Below, one piece after another: positions 16,927 through 26,023 of a stretch of DNA of 64,000 bases (position 1 is its first letter; each line of letters opens with the position of its first letter). A model generated the notes under the pieces. The model saw nothing but the letters and a program-made list of their open reading frames with translations. It did not search any database and had not been told where the DNA came from. The DNA comes from Anaerolineales bacterium (lineage in GTDB: Bacteria > Chloroflexota > Anaerolineae > Anaerolineales > Villigracilaceae). The stretch covers positions 19,727-83,726 of the forward strand of contig JAFGSI010000031.1 in assembly GCA_016934715.1 (NCBI GenBank), in the 5' to 3' direction. The position numbers and the translations under genes were made by a program.

Positions 16927-16932
16927 TACAAT
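16927..16932 (+). promoter_or_regulatory. Possible -10 element (TACAAT)
   Basis: TACAAT 8 nt before ATG 16941, with no good -35. It would give a near-leaderless transcript for the next gene, but read-through from upstream is equally possible. Confidence 0.3.
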
Positions 16933-16940
16933 TGACCATC

Positions 16941-18677
16941 ATGTCCTCTTCCCGTACCCTGACCCTCGAACATGGCCTCTACGCCCTGGTGCTCACCGCC
17001 GCGGCGGGGATGCGTTTCCTGCACCTGGGCGCCCTGCCGCTCTCCGACTTCGAAGCCCAGGGAGCCCTGCAGGCCCTGCGAAGCGTTGCCGGGGAGCATC
17101 CGCTGATCGGCGCCAACGCTCTCTACATCCACCTGACAGCGGTGCTCTTCTACTTTTTCGAAGCCTCCAATTTCCTGGCCCGCTTCTGGCCGGCCCTGGC
17201 CGGGGCCAGTTTGGTGCTGGTCCCCTATGCCCTGCGCGGGCGGCTGGGACGCCTGCCGGCGTTGGTGCTGGCAGTTGGCCTGGCTGTCGACCCGGGCTTG
17301 GCCGCCCTGTCGCGCCTGGCGAACGGGCCGATCCTGGCCGTGGCTGCCATCCTGTGGGCTGCGGTCGCCTGGCAGCAGAAGCGAGACGCCCTGGTGGGGG
17401 TCTGCGCCGGGTTGGCCCTGCTCAGCGGACCCGCGGCCTGGCTTGGCCTGGTCGGCCTGCTGCTGGCCTGGGGCCTGTCGCAGGCCTTTGCGCTCCGGCC
17501 CCGCCCGGGCGAGGAAAAGGGCGAATCGCCCGCAGACGGGGAGCAGGCCCGGCGTTCGGCCGGCCCCGATTGGGCCGCCCTGCGCCCGGCCCTGATCTGG
17601 GGCGGCGGGACCGTCCTGCTGGCCGGCACGCTTCTTTCCCTGTCTCCGGGTGGCCTGGCGGCACCCTTCACCGCGCTGGCCGAGTATGTGCAGGGCTGGT
17701 GGACCTTATCGGATGTCTCGCTCCGGCAGGTCCTGATCGCCCTGCCGGCCTACGCCCCGCTGGCGCTGGTCTTCGGGCTGGTGGCGGTGGTGCGCGGCAT
17801 TGTCGGGCGTGAGGAACTGTCGCGGCTGCTCGGCCTGTGGGTCCTGACGGCTTTCCTGCTGGCGCTGGTCTACCCGGCCCATCAGGTGGCCGACCTGGCC
17901 TGGATGCTCATCCCGCTGTGGACCCTGGCGGCGCTCGAATTCGGCCGCCATTTCGACTTCGCCGGGCGCAACCGTTGGGAACTGGCCGGGGCGATCACCC
18001 TGGTCCTGGCCTTGCTGACCTCGATCTGGTTCTTCGCCCTCAACCTGGTCGGCCTGGATCTGGCGCTCGAGTTCGGCCGGGTGCGCCTGCTGATCCTGGT
18101 CGGCCTGCTGCTCCTGCTGGCGGTGGCGCTGCTGCTGGTGGCCTACGGCTGGTCCACCGACATGGCGCGCCTGGGGGCGGTCTGGGGTGGGGGGGCGATG
18201 CTTTTCTTCCTGACGATCGCCGCCCTGACTGGCGCCACGGGGGTGCGCCAGCCGCTGACCGTCGAGATGTGGTCGCCGGGGCCGCGCACGGCCCAGGCCG
18301 ATTTGCTGCTCGAGACGGTCGAGCAGGTCTCGACCTGGAATACCAGCTACCCCAATCGCCTGCCGCTGGCCATCGTCGGAGTCGATTCGCCGGCCCTGCG
18401 CTGGCTGCTGCGCGGCCGGAGCGTGGAGGAGCTCACTGCCCTGCCGATCGACCGGACCCCGGCCATGCTGGTCACCCCCGTCACCCAGCTCGACCTGGTG
18501 GCCGCCTACCGCGGCCAGGACTTCGTCTGGGTCGAGTCTCCGGATTGGGACCGGGCCAGCTCGAATGCCTGGCTGCGCTGGTACCTGGTTCGCCAGATGC
18601 CGGTCACCCCCCAGGACGTCATCCTGTGGGTGCGCAGCGACCTGCTGGTCGACGGACAGGACCTTACCACTCCGTGA
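16941..18677 (+). CDS. GT39-like polytopic membrane protein
   Basis: A 578-residue membrane protein with a GT-C-like layout. A first helix is followed by an acidic loop motif, LPLSDFEAQGALQAL (D36 and E38), equivalent to the D/E motif of GT39 enzymes. Then come about ten helices with a polar insertion near residues 190-215 and a soluble C-terminal domain that begins around residue 445. ATG 16941 is chosen over the in-frame TTG at 16932 because the latter overlaps the putative -10. It follows the YYY gene by 24 nt and closes the polysaccharide run. Probably a polyprenyl-phosphate-sugar-dependent transferase; substrate unknown. Confidence 0.72.
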   Translation: MSSSRTLTLEHGLYALVLTAAAGMRFLHLGALPLSDFEAQGALQALRSVAGEHPLIGANALYIHLTAVLFYFFEASNFLARFWPALAGASLVLVPYALRGRLGRLPALVLAVGLAVDPGLAALSRLANGPILAVAAILWAAVAWQQKRDALVGVCAGLALLSGPAAWLGLVGLLLAWGLSQAFALRPRPGEEKGESPADGEQARRSAGPDWAALRPALIWGGGTVLLAGTLLSLSPGGLAAPFTALAEYVQGWWTLSDVSLRQVLIALPAYAPLALVFGLVAVVRGIVGREELSRLLGLWVLTAFLLALVYPAHQVADLAWMLIPLWTLAALEFGRHFDFAGRNRWELAGAITLVLALLTSIWFFALNLVGLDLALEFGRVRLLILVGLLLLLAVALLLVAYGWSTDMARLGAVWGGGAMLFFLTIAALTGATGVRQPLTVEMWSPGPRTAQADLLLETVEQVSTWNTSYPNRLPLAIVGVDSPALRWLLRGRSVEELTALPIDRTPAMLVTPVTQLDLVAAYRGQDFVWVESPDWDRASSNAWLRWYLVRQMPVTPQDVILWVRSDLLVDGQDLTTP

Positions 18678-18755
18678 GCGCAGGATGCCTGAGACCACCA
18701 AAGTTGTTGGCGATCTTCGCCATTCGCGTTTCGAAACCAACCCTCTGGATGCCTA

Positions 18756-19430
18756 ATGACCAAACCACAGATCATCGCCATTGACGGCCCGGCCGCTTCC
18801 GGAAAATCGACTCTTGGCAAGCGCCTGGCCGATGCCCTGGGTTACTTATTCTTCGACACCGGTGTGATGTACCGCGCCGTGACCTGGGCTGCCCTGAAGC
18901 ACGGCGTGGAGATCGCCGATGAAGCCGGCGTCACCGCCCTGGCCGAGCAGGCCCAGATCGACATCCGCCCGCCATCCAGGGACGACGGCCGGGCCTGCGA
19001 TGTGCTGCTGGATGGGGTGGACATCACCTGGGAGACTCGCCGCCCCGAGGTGGACGGCAATGTTTCCCCGGTCTCGGCCTACCCGGGCGTGCGCCAGGCC
19101 CTGACGCTCCAGCAGCGCCGCATCGGGCAGCGCGGCCGGGTGGTCATGGTCGGGCGCGATATCGGGACCGTGGTCCTGCCGGAGGCCGACTTGAAGATCT
19201 ATCTCGACGCCTCGGCCGAGGAGCGCGCCCGCCGCCGCTATCAGGAGATCGTGGACCGCGGCGGCCAGGCTGACTACGAGCAGATCCTGGCCGGTGTACG
19301 CGGTCGCGACAAGATCGACTCGGGCCGGGCAGTGGCTCCCCTGCGCCCGGCCGAGGACGCCCTGATCCTGGACTCGGACAGGTTGAATGCCGATGAGGTC
19401 TTCGCCCGGGTGGAGGCATTATGGCAGTGA
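18756..19430 (+). CDS. cmk: Cytidylate kinase
   Basis: Phosphorylates CMP and dCMP with ATP. The 224-residue length is typical. Motifs are the P-loop IDGPAASGKSTLGKRLA at residues 8-24, FFDTGVMYRAVTW, the EVDGNVSPVSAYPGVR substrate-binding region, VVMVGRDIGTVV, and the lid ARRRYQE plus the RDKIDSGRAVAPLR segment of the C-terminal half. It overlaps the following acyltransferase by 10 nt. cmk next to plsC-type genes is a common bacterial arrangement. Confidence 0.97.
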   Translation: MTKPQIIAIDGPAASGKSTLGKRLADALGYLFFDTGVMYRAVTWAALKHGVEIADEAGVTALAEQAQIDIRPPSRDDGRACDVLLDGVDITWETRRPEVDGNVSPVSAYPGVRQALTLQQRRIGQRGRVVMVGRDIGTVVLPEADLKIYLDASAEERARRRYQEIVDRGGQADYEQILAGVRGRDKIDSGRAVAPLRPAEDALILDSDRLNADEVFARVEALWQ

Positions 19431-20116
19431 AAGTGCGCTATCGCGTGGCCTGGTGGCGGCGCGGGCTGACCCGGCCGCTGCTGCGCGGGGCGCTGCGCCT
19501 GCTGTTCCGCCTGCTGGCCCGGATCGAGATCACCGGCAAGGAGAACATCCCCGCCCGGCCGTACATCGTGGCCATCAACCATGTCTCGATTTTCGACCCG
19601 CCATTCATCGGTGTCTTCTGGCCGGTCCAGATGGAAGCGATGGGGGCGGTCGACATCTGGTCCAAGCCGGGCCAGAACGTCCTGGCCATCCTGTGGGGCG
19701 GCATCCAGGTCCACCGCGGTGAGGTCGACCGGGCCCTGTTCGACAAGGTCTTCGGGGCCCTGGAGGCCGGACACCCGCTGTTGATCGCCCCCGAAGGAGG
19801 GCGCTCGCACACCCCCGGGATGCGGGCGGCCAAGCCCGGGATCGCTTTCCTGGTGGCCGAGGCCGGGGTCCCGGTGGTACCGGTCGGGATCGTCGGTACG
19901 ACCGACGACTTCTGGTCGCGGGCGATCCGCGGCCGGCGCCCGAAATTGGAGATGCACATCGGAGAACCGATCCACCTGCCGTCGGTGGCTGACCAGGGAC
20001 CGGCCCGCCGCGCGGCGCGCCAGCGCAACGCTGACCTGGTGATGGAACGGATCGCGGCCCTGCTGCCGGAGGAGTACCGGGGTGTCTACGCCGCCCGCGC
20101 CCAAGCCGGTCAGTAA
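19421..20116 (+). CDS. 1-acyl-sn-glycerol-3-phosphate acyltransferase-like protein (PlsC family), copy 1
   Basis: A 231-residue acyltransferase with the catalytic H-x4-D motif in NHVSIFDPPF, the glycerophosphate-binding block III APEGGRSHTPG, and block IV VPVVPVGIVGT. An amphipathic or hydrophobic N-terminal stretch would attach it to the cytoplasmic face of the membrane. It overlaps cmk by 10 nt and the next acyltransferase by 35 nt. First of three consecutive paralogues. Which of them is the true PlsC cannot be told by eye. Confidence 0.9.
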   Translation: MAVKVRYRVAWWRRGLTRPLLRGALRLLFRLLARIEITGKENIPARPYIVAINHVSIFDPPFIGVFWPVQMEAMGAVDIWSKPGQNVLAILWGGIQVHRGEVDRALFDKVFGALEAGHPLLIAPEGGRSHTPGMRAAKPGIAFLVAEAGVPVVPVGIVGTTDDFWSRAIRGRRPKLEMHIGEPIHLPSVADQGPARRAARQRNADLVMERIAALLPEEYRGVYAARAQAGQ

Positions 20117-20810
20117 GGTCTGGCGTCCGGAGCTGACCCGCCTGCCCGAGCTGACCCTCGGCCGGCGCCTGTTGCGCGGCCTGCTGCGCCTCCTTTGCCG
20201 CCTGACGATCCTGGTCTGCACGCGCCCGACCGTGCGCGGCCTGGAGCACTACCCCCGCCGCGGGCCTGCGCTGGTGGTCATCAATCACCTGGGAGACCCC
20301 GATGCGGTCCTGGTTGTGGCCAGCCTGCCAAAGACTCCTGACGGAATTGCCAAGATCGAGCTGCGCTCCATCCCCGTACTGGGAGTGGTGATGCAGGCCT
20401 TTGGCGTCATCTGGGTCCACCGCGGCCAGGCCGACCGGCGGGCGCTGGTCGAAGCGCTGAGGGGCCTGCGCCAGGGGCGCCAGGTGCTGATCGCTCCTGA
20501 GGGCCGCGAGTCGCTGACCGGAGCGTTGGAGCAGGGCACCGAGGGGGCGGCTTACCTGGCGATCAAAACCGGGGTCCCGGTGGTGCCGGTGGCCCTGACC
20601 GGGACCGAAACCGGGCTGGTCTATGCCAGCCTGCGAAAGTGGCGCCGCCGGCCGGTCACGCTGACGGTCGGGGAACCGTTCACCCTGCCACCATCCAGGG
20701 ACCGCCAGGCGGTCGAGGCCGGGACGCGCCGGATCATGGAAACCCTGGCCCGGCTGCTGCCCCCCGCCTACCGCGGAGTCTACAGTGACAGGGAGGTTGA
20801 CGATGCCTGA
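20082..20810 (+). CDS. PlsC-family acyltransferase, copy 2
   Basis: A 242-residue paralogue. The H-x4-D motif is NHLGDPDAVLV, block III is APEGRESLTGALEQG, and block IV is VPVVPVALTGTE. The GTG start at 20082 is supported by GGAGGAG ending 7 nt upstream inside the previous gene, which makes a 35-nt overlap. The PEGR-type block III with Glu-Ser after Arg differs from copies 1 and 3, so acyl or acceptor preference may differ. Confidence 0.9.
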   Translation: MSTPPAPKPVSKVWRPELTRLPELTLGRRLLRGLLRLLCRLTILVCTRPTVRGLEHYPRRGPALVVINHLGDPDAVLVVASLPKTPDGIAKIELRSIPVLGVVMQAFGVIWVHRGQADRRALVEALRGLRQGRQVLIAPEGRESLTGALEQGTEGAAYLAIKTGVPVVPVALTGTETGLVYASLRKWRRRPVTLTVGEPFTLPPSRDRQAVEAGTRRIMETLARLLPPAYRGVYSDREVDDA

Positions 20811-21513
20811 ATCATCCGGATACGAGCATGGCCGCTACGAAGGCGTCCGCCGCAACCTGCGTTTCTGGATCCGGGTCGTGGCCGGGATGACGGTCAAGAT
20901 CGACAGCTTTGAGGGGGCCGAGAACATCCCGGCCGAGGGTCCACTGCTGCTGTACAGCAATCACATCTCCTTGATCGACCCCGTGATGATCATCCATGCT
21001 GTGCAGCGCAACATCGTCCCGCTGGCCAAGATCGAGACCTACGCTTATCCGGTCATCGGCATGTTCCCGCGCCTTTGGCACGTCATCCCGGTCCAGCGCG
21101 GCGAGGTCGATCGCCGGGCCCTGCAGGGCTGCCTGGACGTCCTGCGGGCCGGGGAGATCGTCTGGGTGGCGCCCGAGGGGACCCGCCGCCCGGCCCTGCT
21201 GGAGGCCAAGGACGGCATGGCTTACCTGGCGGCCAAGACAGGTGTCCCGTTGATGCCGATCGCCGTGGATGGGACAATCGGTTTCCCGGTGCTGCCGTTC
21301 AGCCGGCGGCGCATCCAGGGCCCGGGAGTTACACTCAAGTTCGGGCGCAGGTTCCGCTTCAAGCCGTTGGAAAACCCGCGCGACCGGGCGAGCTTGCACA
21401 AGATGACCTTGGAAGCCATGTACATTCTGAGCGCCATCCTGCCGCCCGAACGGCGCGGCAACTTCGCCGATCTCTCCCGGGGGACCGTGGAGACGATCGA
21501 GTGGCTGGACTGA
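20803..21513 (+). CDS. PlsC-family acyltransferase, copy 3
   Basis: A 236-residue paralogue with H-x4-D in NHISLIDPVMI, block III APEGTRRPALLEAK and block IV VPLMPIAVDGT. Start ATG 20803 has GGGAGG at 20791-20796, 6 nt ahead. The longer GTG reading at 20785 lacks such a site. It overlaps copy 2 by 8 nt and ends the cmk-acyltransferase run. The PEGTR form of block III is the most canonical of the three, so this is the best PlsC candidate. Confidence 0.9.
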   Translation: MPESSGYEHGRYEGVRRNLRFWIRVVAGMTVKIDSFEGAENIPAEGPLLLYSNHISLIDPVMIIHAVQRNIVPLAKIETYAYPVIGMFPRLWHVIPVQRGEVDRRALQGCLDVLRAGEIVWVAPEGTRRPALLEAKDGMAYLAAKTGVPLMPIAVDGTIGFPVLPFSRRRIQGPGVTLKFGRRFRFKPLENPRDRASLHKMTLEAMYILSAILPPERRGNFADLSRGTVETIEWLD

Positions 21514-21638
21514 CCGGCCTCTGCATGGGCTCGTTTTCGCCTCCTTGCCACGCGGAACTGCGATGAGGTCCATGCCCGATCGGGGGCGCTGCTTTCACCC
21601 TGCCCATCTTCGAAATTCGGGGCACGTGCAAAAGGCAG

Positions 21639-21644
21639 TATAAT
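21639..21644 (+). promoter_or_regulatory. -10 element for the sensor kinase gene
   Basis: TATAAT 29 nt before ATG 21674, with no strong -35 seen. The rest of the 160-nt gap (21514-21673) shows no gene or clear terminator. Confidence 0.45.
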
Positions 21645-21673
21645 GTTTCATTGGGGTTGATCCCCGGTCCACC

Positions 21674-24600
21674 ATGACACCCTTGCTGACCCTCCTAACC
21701 GAGACTGCCTATATCGTCCCGCTGACCAACCTGTTTGGCTGGCTGGGTTGGTTTGTGCTGGTCGGCCTGATCCTCTGGGGGACGGCCCGCTGGTGGGGGT
21801 ACCGGGCCCGGGATCCAGATCGCTTGTGGTTGCTGGTCATCTTTGTCGTTCTTATCCCGCTGACCGGTCTCTTCCTGGGTGTGCGCCTGCCCTCCGGGGC
21901 GGCCCTGCCGCAGCCCGATATCCCCGAAGCGCCCCATAACCCGGCGATGATCGTTCTGTCGGCCCTGCCGTGGATGTTGACGGGGGGCTTCCTCGGCCCA
22001 TTGTGGGGAATGCTGGTCGGCCTGCTGGTCGGCCTGACCCGCAGCGTATGGGACACCCACAACATGTTCACCATCCTGCAGCCGGCGGTGCTCGGCCTGC
22101 TGTTCGGCGTGGCCGTCCGCCAGCGCTTCCGGACCCTGCTCTACCAGGCCCTGCGCCAGCCGCTGCTGGTGGCTTGCGCATTGATCCCTGTCTACTCCCT
22201 GACCTTCATCGCCGGCGCGTTCTTCTCGGTGAACAGCACCCTGGCTGCCCGGCTGGACTATGCCTTTACCAACGTCGGCCCGGCCACCCTGGCCGGCGGC
22301 GGGGAACTGCTGATTGCCGGTTTCTTCGCCCAGTTCGTGGCGATGGCTTTCGGGCGGGATTGGGGACAGAGCGAGCCGGTCCAGCCCTCGCCGGGGGAGC
22401 GCAGCCTGGAGTCGCGCTTCCTGTTCGGCGGTGGGGCCTTCATCCTCCTGCTTCTGATCTCCCTGTTGATCGGCGACTGGATCGTCGCTGGCAATGCTGC
22501 CCAGCGGATGCTGCGCGAGCGGCTGTCCTCCACGGCCAGTTCGGCCGCCGAGAGTGTGCCCTTCTTCCTCGAGACGGGGCAGAACCTGGCGGTCCAGCTG
22601 GCGGGCGACCCGCGCCTGCTGGATGGATCGGGCGAGGCCCTCAGCCTCGTCCTGGGTGAGCAGATCCGCACCGTGCCCTACTTCGACCAGCTGTTCGTCC
22701 TCGATCCCGACGGCGGTGTGGTCGCCTCCTACCCGGCCGCCGATGCCCAGACCTTCGTCCTGGAGACCGACGAGTTCGTCGGCATCACGCTGGCCTTTCA
22801 GGGTGTTGCGGTCCAGATCTACGCCATCCCGCCGGCTGCGGGGGGGCGCGCGGCCCGGGTCTCCTTCCTGACGGCCATCAACGATCAGGATGGCCAGATC
22901 CAGAGGGTCCTGATCGGGCGCACCTCCCTGGATACCAACCTGCTCACCCAGCCGCTGTTGAACAGCCTGCGCGGGATGAGCAGCCTGGACGGCGAGGGCA
23001 TCCTGCTTGACGAGCAGGGACTGGTGCTGTTCCACCCCAGCCCGACCCTGTTGATGGAGCCTTTCTGGGGGGAGCGCGGCACCCAAACCAGCTTCTACGC
23101 CATCCCCGCCCCGGGGGGAACACGCGACCTGGTGTATTACCAGCCGGTCCCTGGACGGGCCTGGGCGGTGGTGCTGATCGTCCCGGCCGAGCAGGCCCAG
23201 CAACTCTCGCTGGCGATCGCCGCGCCGCTCTCGGCGATGATCCTGATCCTGGCCCTGGTCTCGCTGATCTCCTTCCGCCTCAGCCTGCGGGTGGTGACCA
23301 CCTCCCTGCGCAACCTGGCTGCCGAGGCGGCGCGCATCTCGCAGGGTCGGCTTGACCATCCGCTGCAGATGGACGGGGTCGATGAGGTCGGCCAACTGCG
23401 CCGGGCCTTCGAGCAGATGCGCGTCAGCCTGCATGCCCGCCTCGAGGAGTTGAACCAGCTCCTGCTGGTCAGCCAGGGGGTGGCCTCCAGCCTGCAGATG
23501 GAGGATGCCGTTCAGCCGGTGCTGAAGGCGGTCCTGGCGACCGGGGCCAGCGCGGTGCGGGTGGTTCTGCTGCCCAGCCTGTTCCAGTCACAGGACGAGG
23601 CTCCCTTGCGCTTCGCCCTCGGTCCTGCCAAAGACACCTATGCCCTGCTCGACGACCCGATCCTGGCCCTGGCCCAGAAACAGGGCCGCCTGGTGGTCAA
23701 CAACGCCACCCGGATGCGCGGCCTGGCCCTCCCGCCCGGGCAGTCCTTGCCGGCGGCGCTGGTGGCCGTCTCGCTCTACCACGAGAATCACTATTACGGG
23801 GCCCTGTGGGCTGCTTACGACCAGACGCGCCAGTTTTCGGAAGAGGATGTGCGCTTCCTGACCACCCTGGCCGGGCAGGCCGCTGTGGCCGCCTCGAACG
23901 CCCTCCTGTTCCGCACGGCCGAGGTCGGGCGCCAGCGCCTGGCGGCGATCCTGGCCTCCACTCCCGATCCGGTCCTGGTCACAGACCAGGAAAACCGCCT
24001 GCTGCTGGCCAACCCGGCTGCCAAGCAGGCCCTGGGTGCCACGCTGGGCGCCCCTGAGGGCCAGCCGACCGAGCGGGTCATCAGCCAGCAGGAACTGCGC
24101 GACCTGCTCAAGACCCTCGAAGACACCAAGCAGTCGGCCGAACTGGTTCTTCCGGATGGCAAGGTCTACTTTGCCACCGCCTCGTCGGTGATCGCCGACG
24201 GGCGCCCGGTCGGCCGGGTGTGCGTGATGCGTGACGTGACCCACTTCAAGGAGCTGGACGCCCTCAAGACCGAGTTCGTCTCGACCGTCAGCCATGACCT
24301 GCGTTCACCGCTGACCCTGATGCGCGGCTACGCCACCATGCTGGAGATGGTCGGCGAACTCAATGAACAGCAACGCTCGTATACCAGCAAGATCATCACC
24401 GGCGTGGAGAGCATGGCCCGGATCGTCAACAACCTGCTCGACCTGGGGCGGATCGAGGCCGGCGTTGGGCTGCAACTGGCCCAGATGGCCGTGATGGATG
24501 TGGTTGAGCATGTCACCAGCATCCTGCAGATGCAGGCCGACCAGAAGCAGATCCACCTGGGCGTGGAAATCGATCGCAACCTGCCGCAGTCCATCGAGGC

Positions 24601-24985
24601 CGACCGGGCGCTGCTCCAGCAGGCCGTCTACAACCTGGTCGAGAACGCCATCAAGTACACCCCTGGCGGCGGGCGGGTGTCGCTCCGTGTGAAGGCCCAC
24701 CCCGACGGGGTCCTGTTTGAAGTCCAGGACAATGGGGCTGGCATCCCGGCGGGCGACCAGCCGCGCCTGTTCGAGAAGTTCTTCCGCGGCAGCAACCGCC
24801 AGGCCCGCGAGCAGCGCGGCAGCGGGCTGGGGCTGGCGATCGTCCGCTCGATCGCCGAACGGCATGGTGGGCGGATCGGCATGGAGAGCCAGTTGGGCAC
24901 GGGCAGCACCTTCTCGATGCTCATCCCTTATCAACAGGAGCCCGGGCAGAAGCAGGAGCATACCAGGCGGACCCAGCCAGATTAA
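21674..24985 (+). CDS. Large hybrid-input sensor histidine kinase (multi-TM, Cache-like, HAMP, GAF, PAS)
   Basis: A 1103-residue membrane kinase. N-terminal helices to about residue 235 form a multi-pass module, followed by a helix near 255, an extracellular Cache-like segment (about 280-500), a second helix near 520 and HAMP (about 535-590). A GAF-like domain (about 605-745) and a PAS domain (about 755-860) precede the kinase core. The phospho-acceptor His is residue 874 in STVSHDLRSPLTLMRGY. The ATPase has the N-box NLVENAIKYTPGG, G1 DNGAGIP, F-box FEKFF and G2 GSGLGLAIV. All catalytic motifs look intact. No cognate regulator is adjacent, since the next genes are rpmH-rnpA, so the partner must be elsewhere. 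Confidence 0.92.
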   Translation: MTPLLTLLTETAYIVPLTNLFGWLGWFVLVGLILWGTARWWGYRARDPDRLWLLVIFVVLIPLTGLFLGVRLPSGAALPQPDIPEAPHNPAMIVLSALPWMLTGGFLGPLWGMLVGLLVGLTRSVWDTHNMFTILQPAVLGLLFGVAVRQRFRTLLYQALRQPLLVACALIPVYSLTFIAGAFFSVNSTLAARLDYAFTNVGPATLAGGGELLIAGFFAQFVAMAFGRDWGQSEPVQPSPGERSLESRFLFGGGAFILLLLISLLIGDWIVAGNAAQRMLRERLSSTASSAAESVPFFLETGQNLAVQLAGDPRLLDGSGEALSLVLGEQIRTVPYFDQLFVLDPDGGVVASYPAADAQTFVLETDEFVGITLAFQGVAVQIYAIPPAAGGRAARVSFLTAINDQDGQIQRVLIGRTSLDTNLLTQPLLNSLRGMSSLDGEGILLDEQGLVLFHPSPTLLMEPFWGERGTQTSFYAIPAPGGTRDLVYYQPVPGRAWAVVLIVPAEQAQQLSLAIAAPLSAMILILALVSLISFRLSLRVVTTSLRNLAAEAARISQGRLDHPLQMDGVDEVGQLRRAFEQMRVSLHARLEELNQLLLVSQGVASSLQMEDAVQPVLKAVLATGASAVRVVLLPSLFQSQDEAPLRFALGPAKDTYALLDDPILALAQKQGRLVVNNATRMRGLALPPGQSLPAALVAVSLYHENHYYGALWAAYDQTRQFSEEDVRFLTTLAGQAAVAASNALLFRTAEVGRQRLAAILASTPDPVLVTDQENRLLLANPAAKQALGATLGAPEGQPTERVISQQELRDLLKTLEDTKQSAELVLPDGKVYFATASSVIADGRPVGRVCVMRDVTHFKELDALKTEFVSTVSHDLRSPLTLMRGYATMLEMVGELNEQQRSYTSKIITGVESMARIVNNLLDLGRIEAGVGLQLAQMAVMDVVEHVTSILQMQADQKQIHLGVEIDRNLPQSIEADRALLQQAVYNLVENAIKYTPGGGRVSLRVKAHPDGVLFEVQDNGAGIPAGDQPRLFEKFFRGSNRQAREQRGSGLGLAIVRSIAERHGGRIGMESQLGTGSTFSMLIPYQQEPGQKQEHTRRTQPD

Positions 24986-25001
24986 TTCCCCCGAATCAGG
25001 T

Positions 25002-25031
25002 TTGACGCTTTGCATGCCTTTACGGTATAAT
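25002..25031 (+). promoter_or_regulatory. Promoter of the rpmH-rnpA-yidD operon
   Basis: TTGACG at 25002-25007, an 18-nt spacer and TATAAT at 25026-25031. This leaves a leader of about 80 nt before rpmH. Confidence 0.7.
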
Positions 25032-25117
25032 AGCGTGCCAGTCTCAAGAACCGGCCAACCGACCCCGGCGGGCTGCCTGCCGTTTGGTGTTGAAATTTTT
25101 GATTATTGAGGAAGTAG

Positions 25118-25291
25118 ATGGCGACAAAACGTACTTATCAACCTAAGATCCGCCGGCGTGTGCGCGTGCATGGTTTTCGTTCCCGCATGAAGAGTGCTGA
25201 TGGACGGGCTGTGCTCAAGCGCCGACGCCTGCGCGGCCGCTACCGTCTGACCGTTCGCAGCAACCAGCACGTCAAGCGAGTGCGCTGGTAG
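25118..25291 (+). CDS. rpmH: 50S ribosomal protein L34
   Basis: A 57-residue, strongly basic protein. It begins [20 protein letters not shown] and has the L34 core [20 protein letters not shown], ending in VKRVRW. The start has GAGGAAG about 6 nt upstream. It is slightly longer at the C-terminus than the 44-47 residues common in many bacteria. It stands directly before rnpA, the near-universal rpmH-rnpA order. Confidence 0.97.
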   Translation: MATKRTYQPKIRRRVRVHGFRSRMKSADGRAVLKRRRLRGRYRLTVRSNQHVKRVRW

Positions 25292-25369
25292 GAGAACGGC
25301 CCGCGGTTTCAGGTCTACTGCCGCGGCCGTTTGCCAGGGAAGTTCGGTCCAGGAAAAATTGAGGCCCAG

Positions 25370-25720
25370 GTGAAGTGTCGCTTTCGCCTGACCCGATCGA
25401 ATGATCTCAAGCGGGTGCGACATGCAGGCAAGTCATACACTCACCCGCTTGTTGTGTTGTATGCCCTGGCGGTCGAGCACGATCGGACCCGCATCGGGGT
25501 GACGGCCGGCAGGGGGGTCGGGAATGCCGTCCAGCGCAACCGGGCCAAACGTCTGCTGCGAGCCGCAATGCGGGACCTCTTGACAGAGGTCAGCCCCGGC
25601 TTTGATCTGATGTTGATCGCCCGTTCCCCGCTCCTGGGGGCTGAATTCCTCCAGGTCCGGCAAGCGCTGGCAGCACTCCTGAAACGGGCCGGGCTGATCC
25701 CCGTACATCAGAATGGCTGA
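25370..25720 (+). CDS. rnpA: Ribonuclease P protein component
   Basis: Protein subunit that helps RNase P RNA process pre-tRNA 5' ends. The GTG start at 25370 gives [20 protein letters not shown], the typical N-terminus, with GAGG 5 nt ahead. The frame is open further upstream to a TTG at 25331, but that extension has no family resemblance. The diagnostic RNR motif is in [15 protein letters not shown], preceded by [10 protein letters not shown]. About 116 residues, normal for the family. The last 8 nt overlap yidD. Confidence 0.96.
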   Translation: MKCRFRLTRSNDLKRVRHAGKSYTHPLVVLYALAVEHDRTRIGVTAGRGVGNAVQRNRAKRLLRAAMRDLLTEVSPGFDLMLIARSPLLGAEFLQVRQALAALLKRAGLIPVHQNG

Positions 25721-26006
25721 GAACATCTACCTGCCGCAAGACTATCCGGATGAGCCGCGCCTGCGGGACCTGGCACGCGGGCCGCTGTTCTGGCCGCGCT
25801 GGGTCCTGCTGGCGCTCATTCGCCTGTATCAGATGACGATCGCGCGCACCCTGCCAGCCGATACCTGCCGCTTCTACCCTTCCTGCTCGCACTACGGCTA
25901 CCAGGCGATCTACAAGCACGGAGCCCTCAAGGGTCTGGCTCTGGCGACCTGGCGGGTGCTGCGCTGTAATCCGTTCAATCCCGGGGGTTTCGACCCCGTT
26001 CCATAG
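25713..26006 (+). CDS. yidD: Membrane protein insertion efficiency factor YidD
   Basis: A 97-residue protein with the YidD signature [16 protein letters not shown] and [14 protein letters not shown] at the end, after one amphipathic segment ([15 protein letters not shown]). It acts with YidC at the membrane. It overlaps rnpA by 8 nt, the usual rnpA-yidD coupling. Confidence 0.96.
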   Translation: MAENIYLPQDYPDEPRLRDLARGPLFWPRWVLLALIRLYQMTIARTLPADTCRFYPSCSHYGYQAIYKHGALKGLALATWRVLRCNPFNPGGFDPVP

Positions 26007-26023
26007 GAGAACAAACGAACTCC

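Noticed and set aside
14691..17132. 813-codon minus-strand open frame
   Set aside because: Antisense of the 823-residue YYY gene; composition artefact of high GC.
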